Below are positions 16,420-24,620 of a DNA stretch of 43,272 nt, piece by piece. Each line of letters starts with the position of its first letter. Within the stretch, counting starts at the first letter, position 1. Source of the stretch: Verrucomicrobiota bacterium (GTDB taxonomy: Bacteria > Verrucomicrobiota > Verrucomicrobiia > Limisphaerales > JAEYXS01); the NCBI GenBank assembly GCA_023431185.1, contig JAEYXS010000027.1:1-43272 (forward strand). Direction: 5' to 3'. The position numbers and the translations under genes are program-made. The notes beneath the pieces were generated by a model. The model had not been told where the DNA came from, searched no databases, and saw only the letters and a list, made by a program, of their open reading frames with translations.

Positions 16420-17373
16420 ATGCCAAACCGGTATGACCGGCATATGGGAGCCCTGTTCGGACTGGCTCTAGGCGACGCCTTGGGGACGACTCTGGAGTTC
16501 AAGCCGCCCGGCACTTTCGCGCCCATCGCGGACATGATCGGCGGCGGACCTTTCGGTCTTAAAGCGGGCGAATGGACGGATGACACCTCCATGGCGATGT
16601 GTCTGGCGGAGAGCTTGGTAGCGAAAAATGGTTTTGATGCCCGCGACCAGATGGACCGGTATCGGCAGTGGTATCGCGCAGGCTATTGGTCCTGCCGCGA
16701 CCATTGCTTCGACATCGGCAACACTGTACGAGCGGCCATCGAGACCTTTGAAGCCATCGGTGAACCATTTGCCGGGCCTACGGATTCGCATACGGCTGGC
16801 AATGGTGCATTGATGAGGCTGGCTCCGATCCCGCTCTTTTACGCTGATGAGCCGGCCAAGGCACTGGAGATGGCGCGACAAAGCTCACGCACCACTCATC
16901 AAACCAAAGCGTGCCTCGACGCCAGCCATTACTTTGCCGGGTTGATCATCGGGGCATTGCAAGAGAGGCCGAAAGAAGAACTGCTCAGCCCGGGATTTAC
17001 ACCGGTGAAATCGTTCTTCGGCAAACCGTCCTATTGTCCCGAAATCCAAACGGTGGCGAATGGTTCGTTCAAAATGAAAGAGCCTCCAGCCATCCGGGGA
17101 ACGGGTTACGTAGTGGATTCATTGGAGGCGGCGCTCTGGGCGTTTCATAAAACAAATGATTTTCGTGATGGCGCTTTGCTCGCGGCCAATTTAGGCGATG
17201 ACGCAGACACCACGGCCGCTATCTATGGTCAGATCGCCGGGGCGTATTACGGTCTGGGCGGATTGCCGGAGGAGTGGCTGGCGAAGCTGGCGTGGCACAA
17301 GCAGATCCATCTGCTGGCCGGACGACTTTTCAAAGGATCCATTGCGCAGGGTAAATCTGTCTGCCCGGATTGA
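16420..17373 (+). CDS. ADP-ribosylglycohydrolase family protein
   Basis: 317 residues from ATG 16420; GTG 16384, preceded by a fair GCAGG, would add twelve residues. The family pattern is complete: HMGALFGLALGDALG, EWTDDTSMAM (metal Asp pair), GNTVRAA, GNGALMRLAPIPLF, SSRTTHQTKACLDAS and the C-terminal GDDADTTAAIYGQIAGAYYG with the second set of Asp ligands for two magnesium ions. These enzymes remove ADP-ribose from protein (DraG, ARH types) or cleave related ADP-ribosyl bonds. The target is unknown; no toxin ADP-ribosyltransferase or nitrogenase gene is in the window. It ends four bases before the convergent MFS gene. Confidence 0.87.
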   Translation: MPNRYDRHMGALFGLALGDALGTTLEFKPPGTFAPIADMIGGGPFGLKAGEWTDDTSMAMCLAESLVAKNGFDARDQMDRYRQWYRAGYWSCRDHCFDIGNTVRAAIETFEAIGEPFAGPTDSHTAGNGALMRLAPIPLFYADEPAKALEMARQSSRTTHQTKACLDASHYFAGLIIGALQERPKEELLSPGFTPVKSFFGKPSYCPEIQTVANGSFKMKEPPAIRGTGYVVDSLEAALWAFHKTNDFRDGALLAANLGDDADTTAAIYGQIAGAYYGLGGLPEEWLAKLAWHKQIHLLAGRLFKGSIAQGKSVCPD

Positions 17374-17377
17374 CTCT

Positions 17378-18880
17378 TCATTTCACCGCGTCACGCGCGG
17401 CTTTGCGGCTCACCTCCACCAGATCTTCCCCGACTTCGCCCACCGCCCGGGCATGGCGACGCAAGGAGCGCCAGCTTTGCCGCGCCAAACCGGTTAGACC
17501 ACGCGGGGTGAAGAGAAATTCCGCCGTAGTCGCCATGCCCGCCAGCGGATTGAAGGCCCGCATGGCGCGCATCGCCCGCCAGACCTGCATGGGCGCTGCC
17601 TCAGCATCTTCCCGTACGCTTTGCAGCAAGGACGGCAGCACGAGGCAACCGAGCATCGAGACGGCGAAGACCAGATGATAATTTAACACGGGCTGACCGA
17701 ACACCTGTCCGGCCTGCACCGGCAAAGCGGCCAATAGCGCCCCACCAGCCAAAGGCCCCAAGGCCATCAGCATGCTCGTCAACGCCAGGAACACCGCGAT
17801 GTGCGCCGCACGCCGCTCCGCCGCGATCAGCTTGAGCATCAGATTGAACTGGCAAAGCTGGAAGCCGGCCGTCAAACCGCCGATGACGATGAAGGCCAAG
17901 GTCAGATGCGCCTGAAACTCCGGTCCCACCAGCACCCAGGTAAGCAATCCAATCATCGCCCAAATCAAAGAACAAACATATAGCACAGGCTTGTTTCCGA
18001 ACCGGTCGCACAGCGAACCCCAGGCGTGCAACGTCAACAGACCGCCGATGCCCCCGAGCGTCGTCAGCACCACCACTTCGCCCATCTGAAAATGCAGCAC
18101 ATCCAGCAGAAAGACCGTCTGGAACGGCAGTCCGATGCCCAGAAAAAAGCCCCAGAGGCCGATAAAAAGGGTAAACCGCAAATAGTTCCCATCCGCCAGC
18201 ACGGCCCGCGCCTGCTGCCAGCTCGTACCGCTGGCCTGCACCTCCTGCACCCGACCGGGGAAAATCATCCGGTTCAGATAGAACAATCCCGCCAGCCGCC
18301 CCAGACCGGCGGCGAAGAAAATGGCGGCGAAAACATCGAATCCATGCTGGCCCGCATCCACCAAGAAGCCCGCCACCAGCACCGCCACCAGTGTCCAGAA
18401 CCCGAAGATGAGATTGCGCCGCGCGAAGTACTTGCCGCTGATGCGGGGAGGGACCAGCTCCGCGATGGAAGCTGACCATGCCACACTGGCGACGCTGTTC
18501 GCGAGGGTGGATACCGTGACGAGCAGGAGCACCAAGCCATCACGCCACTCGGGCAACCAGCGCAGCAGCGGCATCAGCAACCAGGGCACGGCGCTCAGGA
18601 CAAACGAGCCGCGCATGATGACCAGCGCGGGATACCGCCGTTGCAACCAGCCGCTGACCCACGGCTGGATGGCGTTGCCGATTTGGGGTAACGCCGCCAG
18701 CAAACCGACCCACGCAGGGGACCAGCCCAGCGCCACCAGCACAAAGGCGATGACGAACGGCAGGTTCGGCATCGTCAGATTCAGCATCGGTACACTGAAA
18801 CACGCCTCAATGGTTGAATACTTCAACGATTGCAGGCGGTCCCGGTGCCGAAGCACCGTCAGGTTTGGCACTGGGACCAT
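17378..18880 (-). CDS. Major facilitator superfamily transporter
   Basis: A 500-residue membrane protein with about 12 hydrophobic helices. It has the loop 2-3 type signature remnant LGGIGGLLTLHAWGSLCDRFGNK between helices 8 and 9, and SGWLQRRYPAL early. The start ATG 18880 gives a soluble opening of about 30 residues before helix 1, ending in KYSTIEACFSVPMLNLTM, a plausible amphipathic start for this family. The C-terminal 65 residues are basic, amphipathic and cytoplasmic. It is placed twelve bases behind the glycosyltransferase gene in the same direction, so it is likely co-transcribed. Substrate unknown; sugars or glycan precursors would fit the partner, as inference only. Confidence 0.83.
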   Translation of the reverse strand: MVPVPNLTVLRHRDRLQSLKYSTIEACFSVPMLNLTMPNLPFVIAFVLVALGWSPAWVGLLAALPQIGNAIQPWVSGWLQRRYPALVIMRGSFVLSAVPWLLMPLLRWLPEWRDGLVLLLVTVSTLANSVASVAWSASIAELVPPRISGKYFARRNLIFGFWTLVAVLVAGFLVDAGQHGFDVFAAIFFAAGLGRLAGLFYLNRMIFPGRVQEVQASGTSWQQARAVLADGNYLRFTLFIGLWGFFLGIGLPFQTVFLLDVLHFQMGEVVVLTTLGGIGGLLTLHAWGSLCDRFGNKPVLYVCSLIWAMIGLLTWVLVGPEFQAHLTLAFIVIGGLTAGFQLCQFNLMLKLIAAERRAAHIAVFLALTSMLMALGPLAGGALLAALPVQAGQVFGQPVLNYHLVFAVSMLGCLVLPSLLQSVREDAEAAPMQVWRAMRAMRAFNPLAGMATTAEFLFTPRGLTGLARQSWRSLRRHARAVGEVGEDLVEVSRKAARDAVK

Positions 18881-18891
18881 AAACTGTGCTT

Positions 18892-20436
18892 TCAGCCCGT
18901 GGTGCGGGATTCCAGAGAAAACAGATCTTCCTCAGCATCTGCCCGCAGCCTGGCTTCATCCTCCTCCAGCTTGCGCGAAAGTTCAAATGTACGCCGCATC
19001 TGCCGGCCCACCCAGAGAATGGCAAACCTGGTGCAACCGATCAACAGCGCGGCCAGCGGCGCGATGATAAACCCCTCTACAGTCAGCAGGACGAAAGCCG
19101 CCACCAGCGCCACTCCGAGCATAATCTCGGTCAGGATGGCCCGCAAGGCATGCGGTACTTTCTCGGTGAGAAACTTGTTCGTACGGATGAAACCCGCGTG
19201 GTGATCCAGCAGGCAGCTCGGCCAACTGGAACTGTAGATCCAACCCAGCCCGACATGCGTCAGGAACCCGGCCATGATCTCCTTGAGCGAATGACCGTCC
19301 CGACCCAGGCCGTAACAAAAGACCGCGAAGCGCAGCAGCAACCACATCATCAGCGTCAGCCCGGACAGGACCGCGATGTAGGGATGCTCCGCCGCCATGC
19401 GACTGGTCACAAGCAGTGGCACCAGGGCGATCAGCGAGAGAATGGGGATGAGATTGAAATTGAACCACGCCGTGAGATGCGCGAAAAAACCTAGCTTCTG
19501 TGTGCGCGTTAACGACGGTGTGGCCAGCATTTCCAACCCATGCAGCTTGAGGATCTGGGCATTGCCGAAAGCCCAGCGCCAGCGCTGCTTTTTCAGGCTC
19601 GGCAGATCGTGCGGCATCACCCCGCGCCCGATTGCCTCGTGCGCATAGACGGAGCGAAAACCATTCCAAGCCAACCGCAACCCCAAGTCGGCATCTTCCG
19701 TGATGACCTCGGTACTGAATCCTTTCACCGCCCGCAGCGCCTCCACCCGCAGGAAGCTCAACGTCCCCGTGGAGGGCACGCAGTTCATGCGGTTGGCCAT
19801 GTTCATGTAGGCGGAAAAGAAATGCTTGAAATCCAGTGTGAGGCCACGGTTGCCCGCACATACATTCCGGTAATCTTGCGGGAACTGCACCATGCCCACT
19901 TGCCCGTCCGTGAAATAGCTGAGCCCCCGCTGGATGGCATCCCGCTCCACCACGTAATCGGCATCGATGACGAATATGTATTCCGTGCGCTCATCCATGA
20001 ACTGGCGGACATAGTTCATCGCCCCGGACTTGAAGCCTTTCATGTTCTCCTTGTGAAAGAAGCGGAACTTAGGCCCCAACTCCTCACAGTGTCCGGCGAT
20101 CGGCTCCCAAAGTTTCCGGTCGGTAGTGTTGTTGTCCATGACCAGCACTTCGTAGTTGTCCCAGTCCAGCTCGCTCAAACCGCGCAACGTCTCCTTGAGA
20201 AGTTCCGGCGGTTCATTGTGTGCCGGCACGTGGATGGAAACAAACGGACGCTTGCCCCCCAGTGAGCGGCGTTCTGGCAACTTGCGGGGCAACCGCACCA
20301 GCACTGCCTGCAAACCAAGCACCAAAAGGCTCACCACCAGATTCACCACTACCAAAATCAAATGGAGCAAAGGCCACCACACCAAGGCCGCCAAACCAGC
20401 CAACACCACACCTGTTTTCATCCATTTCCCATTCAT
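18892..20436 (-). CDS. Processive-type family 2 glycosyltransferase (cellulose synthase-like)
   Basis: 514 residues from ATG 20436, which has AAAGGA five bases upstream; an ATG at 20451 lies within that site and is less likely. Two N-terminal membrane helices precede a GT-A domain: FVSIHVPAHNEPPELL, LVMDNNTTD, FVIDADYVV (first Asp-x-Asp pair), VITEDADLGLRLAWNGFRS (TED) and QRWRWAFGN (the Q-R-x-R-W acceptor motif). Five to six more helices follow. This is the D,D,D,QxxRW layout of inverting synthases that make beta-glucans, hyaluronan or poly-N-acetylglucosamine and push the chain through the membrane. Product unknown. It is transcribed ahead of the MFS gene; its leader (20437-20590) holds hairpins, which could be regulatory. 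Confidence 0.9.
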   Translation of the reverse strand: MNGKWMKTGVVLAGLAALVWWPLLHLILVVVNLVVSLLVLGLQAVLVRLPRKLPERRSLGGKRPFVSIHVPAHNEPPELLKETLRGLSELDWDNYEVLVMDNNTTDRKLWEPIAGHCEELGPKFRFFHKENMKGFKSGAMNYVRQFMDERTEYIFVIDADYVVERDAIQRGLSYFTDGQVGMVQFPQDYRNVCAGNRGLTLDFKHFFSAYMNMANRMNCVPSTGTLSFLRVEALRAVKGFSTEVITEDADLGLRLAWNGFRSVYAHEAIGRGVMPHDLPSLKKQRWRWAFGNAQILKLHGLEMLATPSLTRTQKLGFFAHLTAWFNFNLIPILSLIALVPLLVTSRMAAEHPYIAVLSGLTLMMWLLLRFAVFCYGLGRDGHSLKEIMAGFLTHVGLGWIYSSSWPSCLLDHHAGFIRTNKFLTEKVPHALRAILTEIMLGVALVAAFVLLTVEGFIIAPLAALLIGCTRFAILWVGRQMRRTFELSRKLEEDEARLRADAEEDLFSLESRTTG

Positions 20437-20476
20437 CGTTGTCCTTTCCATTTGAATGTTTCGTTTACGTCACCTG

Positions 20477-20584
20477 TAAAGCGGCATTGGACACCGCTTC
20501 GTACCGAGCCGGGAAGGCTCCATAGGGGGTCGGGGACCCGTCGGCAGAAGGTGCCGATTGCCAAAGGCTCAATTAGGCTATCGG
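20477..20584. other. Cluster of hairpins in a 326-base gene-free spacer
   Basis: The spacer 20437-20762 separates two divergent genes and has no coding frame. On the plus strand one sees AAGCGG...CCGCTT, GAGCC-GGGAA-GGCTC (20505-20520), GGGTC-GGG-GACCC (20527-20539), TCGGCA-GAAGG-TGCCGA (20541-20557) and CCGAT-GCC paired across a 13-base loop with GGC-ATCGG ending at 20584. The last two cannot form together, nor can the two partners of GAGCC/GGCTC. The right half (20585-20690) is very AT-rich and suits the squalene synthase promoter. The left half is the leader of the glycosyltransferase. No known riboswitch was recognised. Confidence 0.5.
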
Positions 20585-20762
20585 ATTTTAAACAAAAATC
20601 TAACGTTTATTTTAAGTATAACTTAAATATTTAACACATAACAAAACAAAACAGAATATCTAATAAAAAACCAAGCGTATCATGGACTTACGCAATCTAG
20701 TTTGTACACCATTCAAATGCTGACAGTCTCACTTGGGACGTGTTTGATACACAGCGGCACAC

Positions 20763-21782
20763 ATGAAATACCGGTCTGATGAACTGTTGACCCGCCTGCT
20801 ACGGGATGTCTCGCGCTCGTTTTACCTAACGTTGCGTGTACTCCCCGCGGCGGTGCGTTCCCAGATTGGTTTGGCTTATCTTCTGGCCCGGACCACCGAT
20901 ACGATTGCGGATACCGAGATCATTGCTTTGGAACAACGCCTGGCCGCACTGGCCGCCTTGCGTGCGCGTATCTTGGGCGAATCCCCAGAACTGCCCGCTT
21001 TGGGCGAACTGACCAAGCACCAAGGACTTCCCGCCGAGCAAGTGCTCCTGAAACGGATTCCCGAGGCGCTCAGCCTGCTGGACCAGATGGAAGCCGGTGA
21101 CCGGCAATTGATCCGTGAAGTGCTAGATGTCATCACCAGCGGACAGGTACTGGACCTGCAACGATTCGCCGGAGCGGGTGAAAACCGGCTGATAGCCCTG
21201 CAAAATGAGGCGGAACTGGATGATTACACCTATCGGGTGGCGGGTTGCGTCGGGGAGTTTTGGACGAAAATCTGCCGGAAACGCTTGTTTCCCAAGGCCG
21301 ACCTGAATGAGGCAATACTGCTGGCGCAAGGCATCCGGTATGGCAAGGGGTTGCAGTTGATCAATATCTTAAGGGACCTGCCCCGTGATTTGCGGCAGGG
21401 GCGGTGCTATGTTCCAACCGAATCCCTGGTGCGACATGGCTTGGAAGCTGCTCAATTACTCAAACCTGAGAGTGAGCTGAAATTTCGCCCGCTTTACGAT
21501 GATTATTTGACATTGGCTCGGAATCATCTGGCGACGGGATGGGTTTACACGCAGACACTGCCTTGGCCATGTGTGCGCGTGCGGCTGGCTTGTGCCTGGC
21601 CGATCTTGATCGGGGCACGGACTCTAAAAAGGCTGCAAAAAGAGGCTGTTTTGGACCCAAAACACCGGGTAAAAGTGACGCGTACCGAAGTTTGGACCGA
21701 TGTTTTGGCCTCAATTGTGCTTTATCCGACACCTTGGTGGCCAAAAATAGTGGGGCTCAAACTTTCGGATGAACCGAAATAG
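20763..21782 (+). CDS. Squalene/phytoene synthase family enzyme
   Basis: 339 residues. The first magnesium-binding motif is DTIAD (Asp46, Asp50) in LAYLLARTTDTIADT, the second is NILRDLPRDLRQGR at about 201-214, and SRSFYLTLRVLP lies near the start. The overall wording is nearer to squalene synthases (two farnesyl diphosphates to squalene or presqualene diphosphate) than to phytoene synthases, but the condensation product cannot be settled from motifs. It would feed hopanoid, sterol or carotenoid synthesis. No hpn, shc or crt neighbours are in the window. Its promoter is presumably in the AT-rich stretch upstream. Start ATG 20763. Confidence 0.87.
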   Translation: MKYRSDELLTRLLRDVSRSFYLTLRVLPAAVRSQIGLAYLLARTTDTIADTEIIALEQRLAALAALRARILGESPELPALGELTKHQGLPAEQVLLKRIPEALSLLDQMEAGDRQLIREVLDVITSGQVLDLQRFAGAGENRLIALQNEAELDDYTYRVAGCVGEFWTKICRKRLFPKADLNEAILLAQGIRYGKGLQLINILRDLPRDLRQGRCYVPTESLVRHGLEAAQLLKPESELKFRPLYDDYLTLARNHLATGWVYTQTLPWPCVRVRLACAWPILIGARTLKRLQKEAVLDPKHRVKVTRTEVWTDVLASIVLYPTPWWPKIVGLKLSDEPK

Positions 21783-21819
21783 CATTGATTTGCGTAATTT
21801 TTCCCCTTAGAAAGCGGGG

Positions 21820-24537
21820 ATGCGACTTTCCAAGCTATTTCTTTTGGCCTTCCTGATAACGTGGGGAGTGATTCCCATCACGCCTGACACTGCTGTTTAC
21901 GCCGAAACCGTTCTCTATGCCCAAGCGGATGCTTCCAAGGATGAAGCGGCCAAGCTGAAGGCCGAGGCGGAAGCCAAACGCAAAGCCGAACGGGCCGCGC
22001 GTGACGCTGAAAAAGCCAAAGCCAAGGCGGCGGAAGAAGCCGCTGAGAAAGCCAAAGATGAAGCGGAGGCGAAAGCCAAGGCCGAAGCCAAAGCCAAGGA
22101 AGAGGCCCGTAAAGCAGAAGCCGCACGCTTGAAAGCCGCGGCCGACGCGAAGAAGAAAGCGGAAGCCGACGCCAAGAAAGCCGCCGAAGCCAAGCGCTTG
22201 CAAGAAGAGGCCGCCCGTCGCAAGGCCCTCGCCGAAGCCAAGAAGAAAGCGGAAGCCGAGGAGAAGGCCATGGCCTCTGCGAAAGACGCAGACGCCGCGG
22301 CGAAGAAAAAGGCCGCTGCCGATGCGAAGGCCCTCGCCGCAGCCCAAAAGAAAGAAGCCGAAGCCAAGGAAGAAGCTGCAGCCGCACAGAAAAAGGCCCA
22401 GGAAAAAGCCTTGGCTGACGCGAAGAAGAAAGAAGCGGATGCCAAGAAGATGGCGGATGCCAAAGCCAAAGCTGACGCCAAGGCCAAAGCCGACGCCGAG
22501 AAAAAACTCGCCGCCGAAGCCAAGAAAAAGGCCGAGGCCGACAAGTTGGCCGCCAAGAAAGCAGGCACCACGACAACCGCCAGCACCAAGCCTGCCCCGG
22601 CCAAAGCCACCACGACGGCCGCCGCCAATTCGAAAGCCGCCGTCGCGAACCGCGGTGTCACACTGCAACAGTTTGAAGCAGAGGCCAAAGCCTCCGTGCT
22701 TTCCATGTCCCGCAACCAGGATCTGCTCAAGTCCGAAGCCGACGCCAAGGCAGCCGTCCTTGCCAAGATGCGCGAATCCGAACTGCAGAAAGCAGAAGCC
22801 AACGCCAAGGCATCTGCTTTGGCACTCATGCGCGAGCAGTCCCTCCGTCAGGCCGAAGCCGACGCGCGTGCCAGCATCAATCAGGGCATCAGCCAAGGCA
22901 TAACCGGCACGGCTCCACGAGCCAGCGTTGCCCGCCCGCAGCCGGTTTACACTGCGCGCACCACCACACCGTCACTCACGCGTCCGAACACGCCATCCGC
23001 CACACCTGCGCGTGGAACAGTGCCACCGCCACCCGTCTCCAGTCGCATGACAGCAGCGGAAGCCAGAAAAGCGGATGCGGATGCCAAGAAAGCGGCAGAA
23101 GCCCAAAAGAAAGCTGAACTCGCGGCCAAGAAAGAAGCTGATGCCAGAGCCAAAGCTGAAGCCAAGGCCAAGGCGGATGCGGAGAAGCAAGCCAAGATGG
23201 CCAAGACCACGGTGGCCGAACCTGCGGTAACGAAACCAACGATCACCAAAGACCCGGCGACGATGACCGAAGCCGAACGCATCAACGCCGCCCGCGCCGA
23301 AGCGAAAGCCAAGGCCGATGCCGAGATGGCTTTGAAGACCAAGGAGCGCGAAGCCGCCCGCATGAAGGCGGACGCGGATAACAAAGCCCGTCAGGCTCAG
23401 ATTGAGAAGGAGCGGGCTGAAGCACGCGCGAAGATGGCCAAATCTCCGACGATTGACCCCAAATCCACCACTCCGGAAGCCCGCATGAAGGCGGAAGCCG
23501 AAGCAGCCAAGCAGATTGAAGCAAAGCGCCTGGCGGATGAAAAAGCCAAAGCGGAGGCCGCCAAGAAGACCGCTTCTGCCAAGCCGGCTACGACGGCGGC
23601 AGACATGAAGAAAGCTGAGGCAGAAAAGGCCAAGGCTGCCGATGCCAAGGCCAAAGCAGACGCCAAGGCGCAAAAGGAAGCCGCTGAAGCCGCCAAGAAA
23701 GCTGCCGATGCGAAAGCGAAGGCGGATGCCCAAGCAAAGAAAGACGCCGAAGCTGCTGCCAAGAAGGCTGCCGATGCCAAGAAACCCGTCCAAACGGCCA
23801 AGATGACCAAGGCTGAAGAAGACCGCGCCAAGGAAGAAGCCGAAGCCAGGGCCAAAGCCGAAGCCCAGCGCGTCAAGGATGAGAAAGCCCGCATGAAGGC
23901 CCAAGCGGAAGCGGCTGAGAAAGCCGCCGAAGCGGCGGAAAAACAGAAGAAAGAACAGGCTAAGATCGCAAAACTGGCGGCGGAAAAAGAAGCCAAAGCC
24001 AAGAAAGAAGCCGAAGCCGCTGCCAAGAAAGCTGCCGAAGCCAAGGCCAAAGAAGATGCCAAGATGGCCAAACTGGCGAAAGAAAAGGCTGAGAAGGAAG
24101 CGGAAGCCAGAGCCAAGGCGGAAGCCCAAGCCAAGAAGGATGCTGAAGCGGCAGCCAAGAAGGCGGCGGCAGCCAAGCCCGCTGACATGAAAAAGGCCGA
24201 AGCCGACCGCGCCAAAGCAGAAGCTCGCGCCAAGAAGGAAGCTGAAGAGGCCGCCAAAGAAGCTGCGGAAGCCAGAGCCAAAGCCGAGGCGAAAGCCAAG
24301 AAAGAAGCCGAAGCCGCCGCCAAGAAACAGGCCGAAGAAGCCAAGAAAACTGCGGCGATGAAGGACACCTCATCGACCAAGCCGGCGAAAAAAGCGGACA
24401 AGAAAGCAACCACGGAAACCAAGCCCTCCGGCACGAGCAAGGAAGCCAAGCTCAAGGAGCTGCTCGACCTCTACAAGGCGGACAAGATCACGCCGAAGGA
24501 ATACCACGAGCGTCGCGCCAAGATTATCGCGGAGTAA
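21820..24537 (+). CDS. Exported Lys/Ala/Glu-rich coiled-coil protein with short C-terminal domain
   Basis: 905 residues, ATG 21820 behind GCGGGG. Residues 1-29 are a likely Sec signal (hydrophobic LSKLFLLAFLITWG; cleavage near VYA). Residues about 40-250 and 415-870 are long alternating AEAKAKADA-type helices, TolA-like in composition. Between them lie a Thr/Pro/Ala linker, a run of 20-residue repeats (285-361) and another Pro/Thr linker. The last about 33 residues, KLKELLDLYKADKITPKEYH and after, are a short SHOCT-like or helical hairpin domain (a family tied to oligomerisation or nucleic-acid binding). The coils should span tens of nanometres in the periplasm or at the surface. Function unknown. 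A strong terminator follows. Confidence 0.8.
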   Translation: MRLSKLFLLAFLITWGVIPITPDTAVYAETVLYAQADASKDEAAKLKAEAEAKRKAERAARDAEKAKAKAAEEAAEKAKDEAEAKAKAEAKAKEEARKAEAARLKAAADAKKKAEADAKKAAEAKRLQEEAARRKALAEAKKKAEAEEKAMASAKDADAAAKKKAAADAKALAAAQKKEAEAKEEAAAAQKKAQEKALADAKKKEADAKKMADAKAKADAKAKADAEKKLAAEAKKKAEADKLAAKKAGTTTTASTKPAPAKATTTAAANSKAAVANRGVTLQQFEAEAKASVLSMSRNQDLLKSEADAKAAVLAKMRESELQKAEANAKASALALMREQSLRQAEADARASINQGISQGITGTAPRASVARPQPVYTARTTTPSLTRPNTPSATPARGTVPPPPVSSRMTAAEARKADADAKKAAEAQKKAELAAKKEADARAKAEAKAKADAEKQAKMAKTTVAEPAVTKPTITKDPATMTEAERINAARAEAKAKADAEMALKTKEREAARMKADADNKARQAQIEKERAEARAKMAKSPTIDPKSTTPEARMKAEAEAAKQIEAKRLADEKAKAEAAKKTASAKPATTAADMKKAEAEKAKAADAKAKADAKAQKEAAEAAKKAADAKAKADAQAKKDAEAAAKKAADAKKPVQTAKMTKAEEDRAKEEAEARAKAEAQRVKDEKARMKAQAEAAEKAAEAAEKQKKEQAKIAKLAAEKEAKAKKEAEAAAKKAAEAKAKEDAKMAKLAKEKAEKEAEARAKAEAQAKKDAEAAAKKAAAAKPADMKKAEADRAKAEARAKKEAEEAAKEAAEARAKAEAKAKKEAEAAAKKQAEEAKKTAAMKDTSSTKPAKKADKKATTETKPSGTSKEAKLKELLDLYKADKITPKEYHERRAKIIAE
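22672..22911 (+). repeat. Four 20-residue (60-base) tandem repeats inside the coiled-coil protein
   Basis: Starting at Phe285 the protein shows a period of exactly 20 residues: FEAEAKASVLSMSRNQDLLK, SEADAKAAVLAKMRESELQK, AEANAKASALALMREQSLRQ and a fourth, decaying, unit AEADARASINQGISQG. Invariant positions are E2, A3, A5, K/R6, A7 and, in the first three, L10, R14 and L18. At DNA level the units diverge, so the array is old. It is distinct from the AEAKAKAD coil on both sides. Confidence 0.7.
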
Positions 24538-24552
24538 AGCCGCCCAAACAAC

Positions 24553-24584
24553 AACCCGCCGGAGCAACTCCGGCGGGTTTTTTA
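24553..24584 (+). terminator. Rho-independent terminator after the coiled-coil protein gene
   Basis: Perfect 12-bp stem AACCCGCCGGAG/CTCCGGCGGGTT (24553-24564 with 24568-24579), loop CAA, then a T-rich tail TTTTATTTT. It lies 16 bases after the stop codon. Confidence 0.92.
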
Positions 24585-24620
24585 TTTTCAACCTGCTGGC
24601 CTCTGGCATAACTACCGCCC

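Noticed and set aside
20477..20584. c-di-GMP-I (GEMM) or c-di-AMP riboswitch
   Set aside because: The conserved GCAAACC, GNRA tetraloop and GGGACGCAAAGCC elements of GEMM, and the ydaO core, are absent on both strands.
21820..24537. Spurious low-complexity open frame
   Set aside because: It has a good signal peptide, a ribosome site, non-repetitive ends and a terminator, so it is a real gene. Other-frame open frames over it were treated as shadows.
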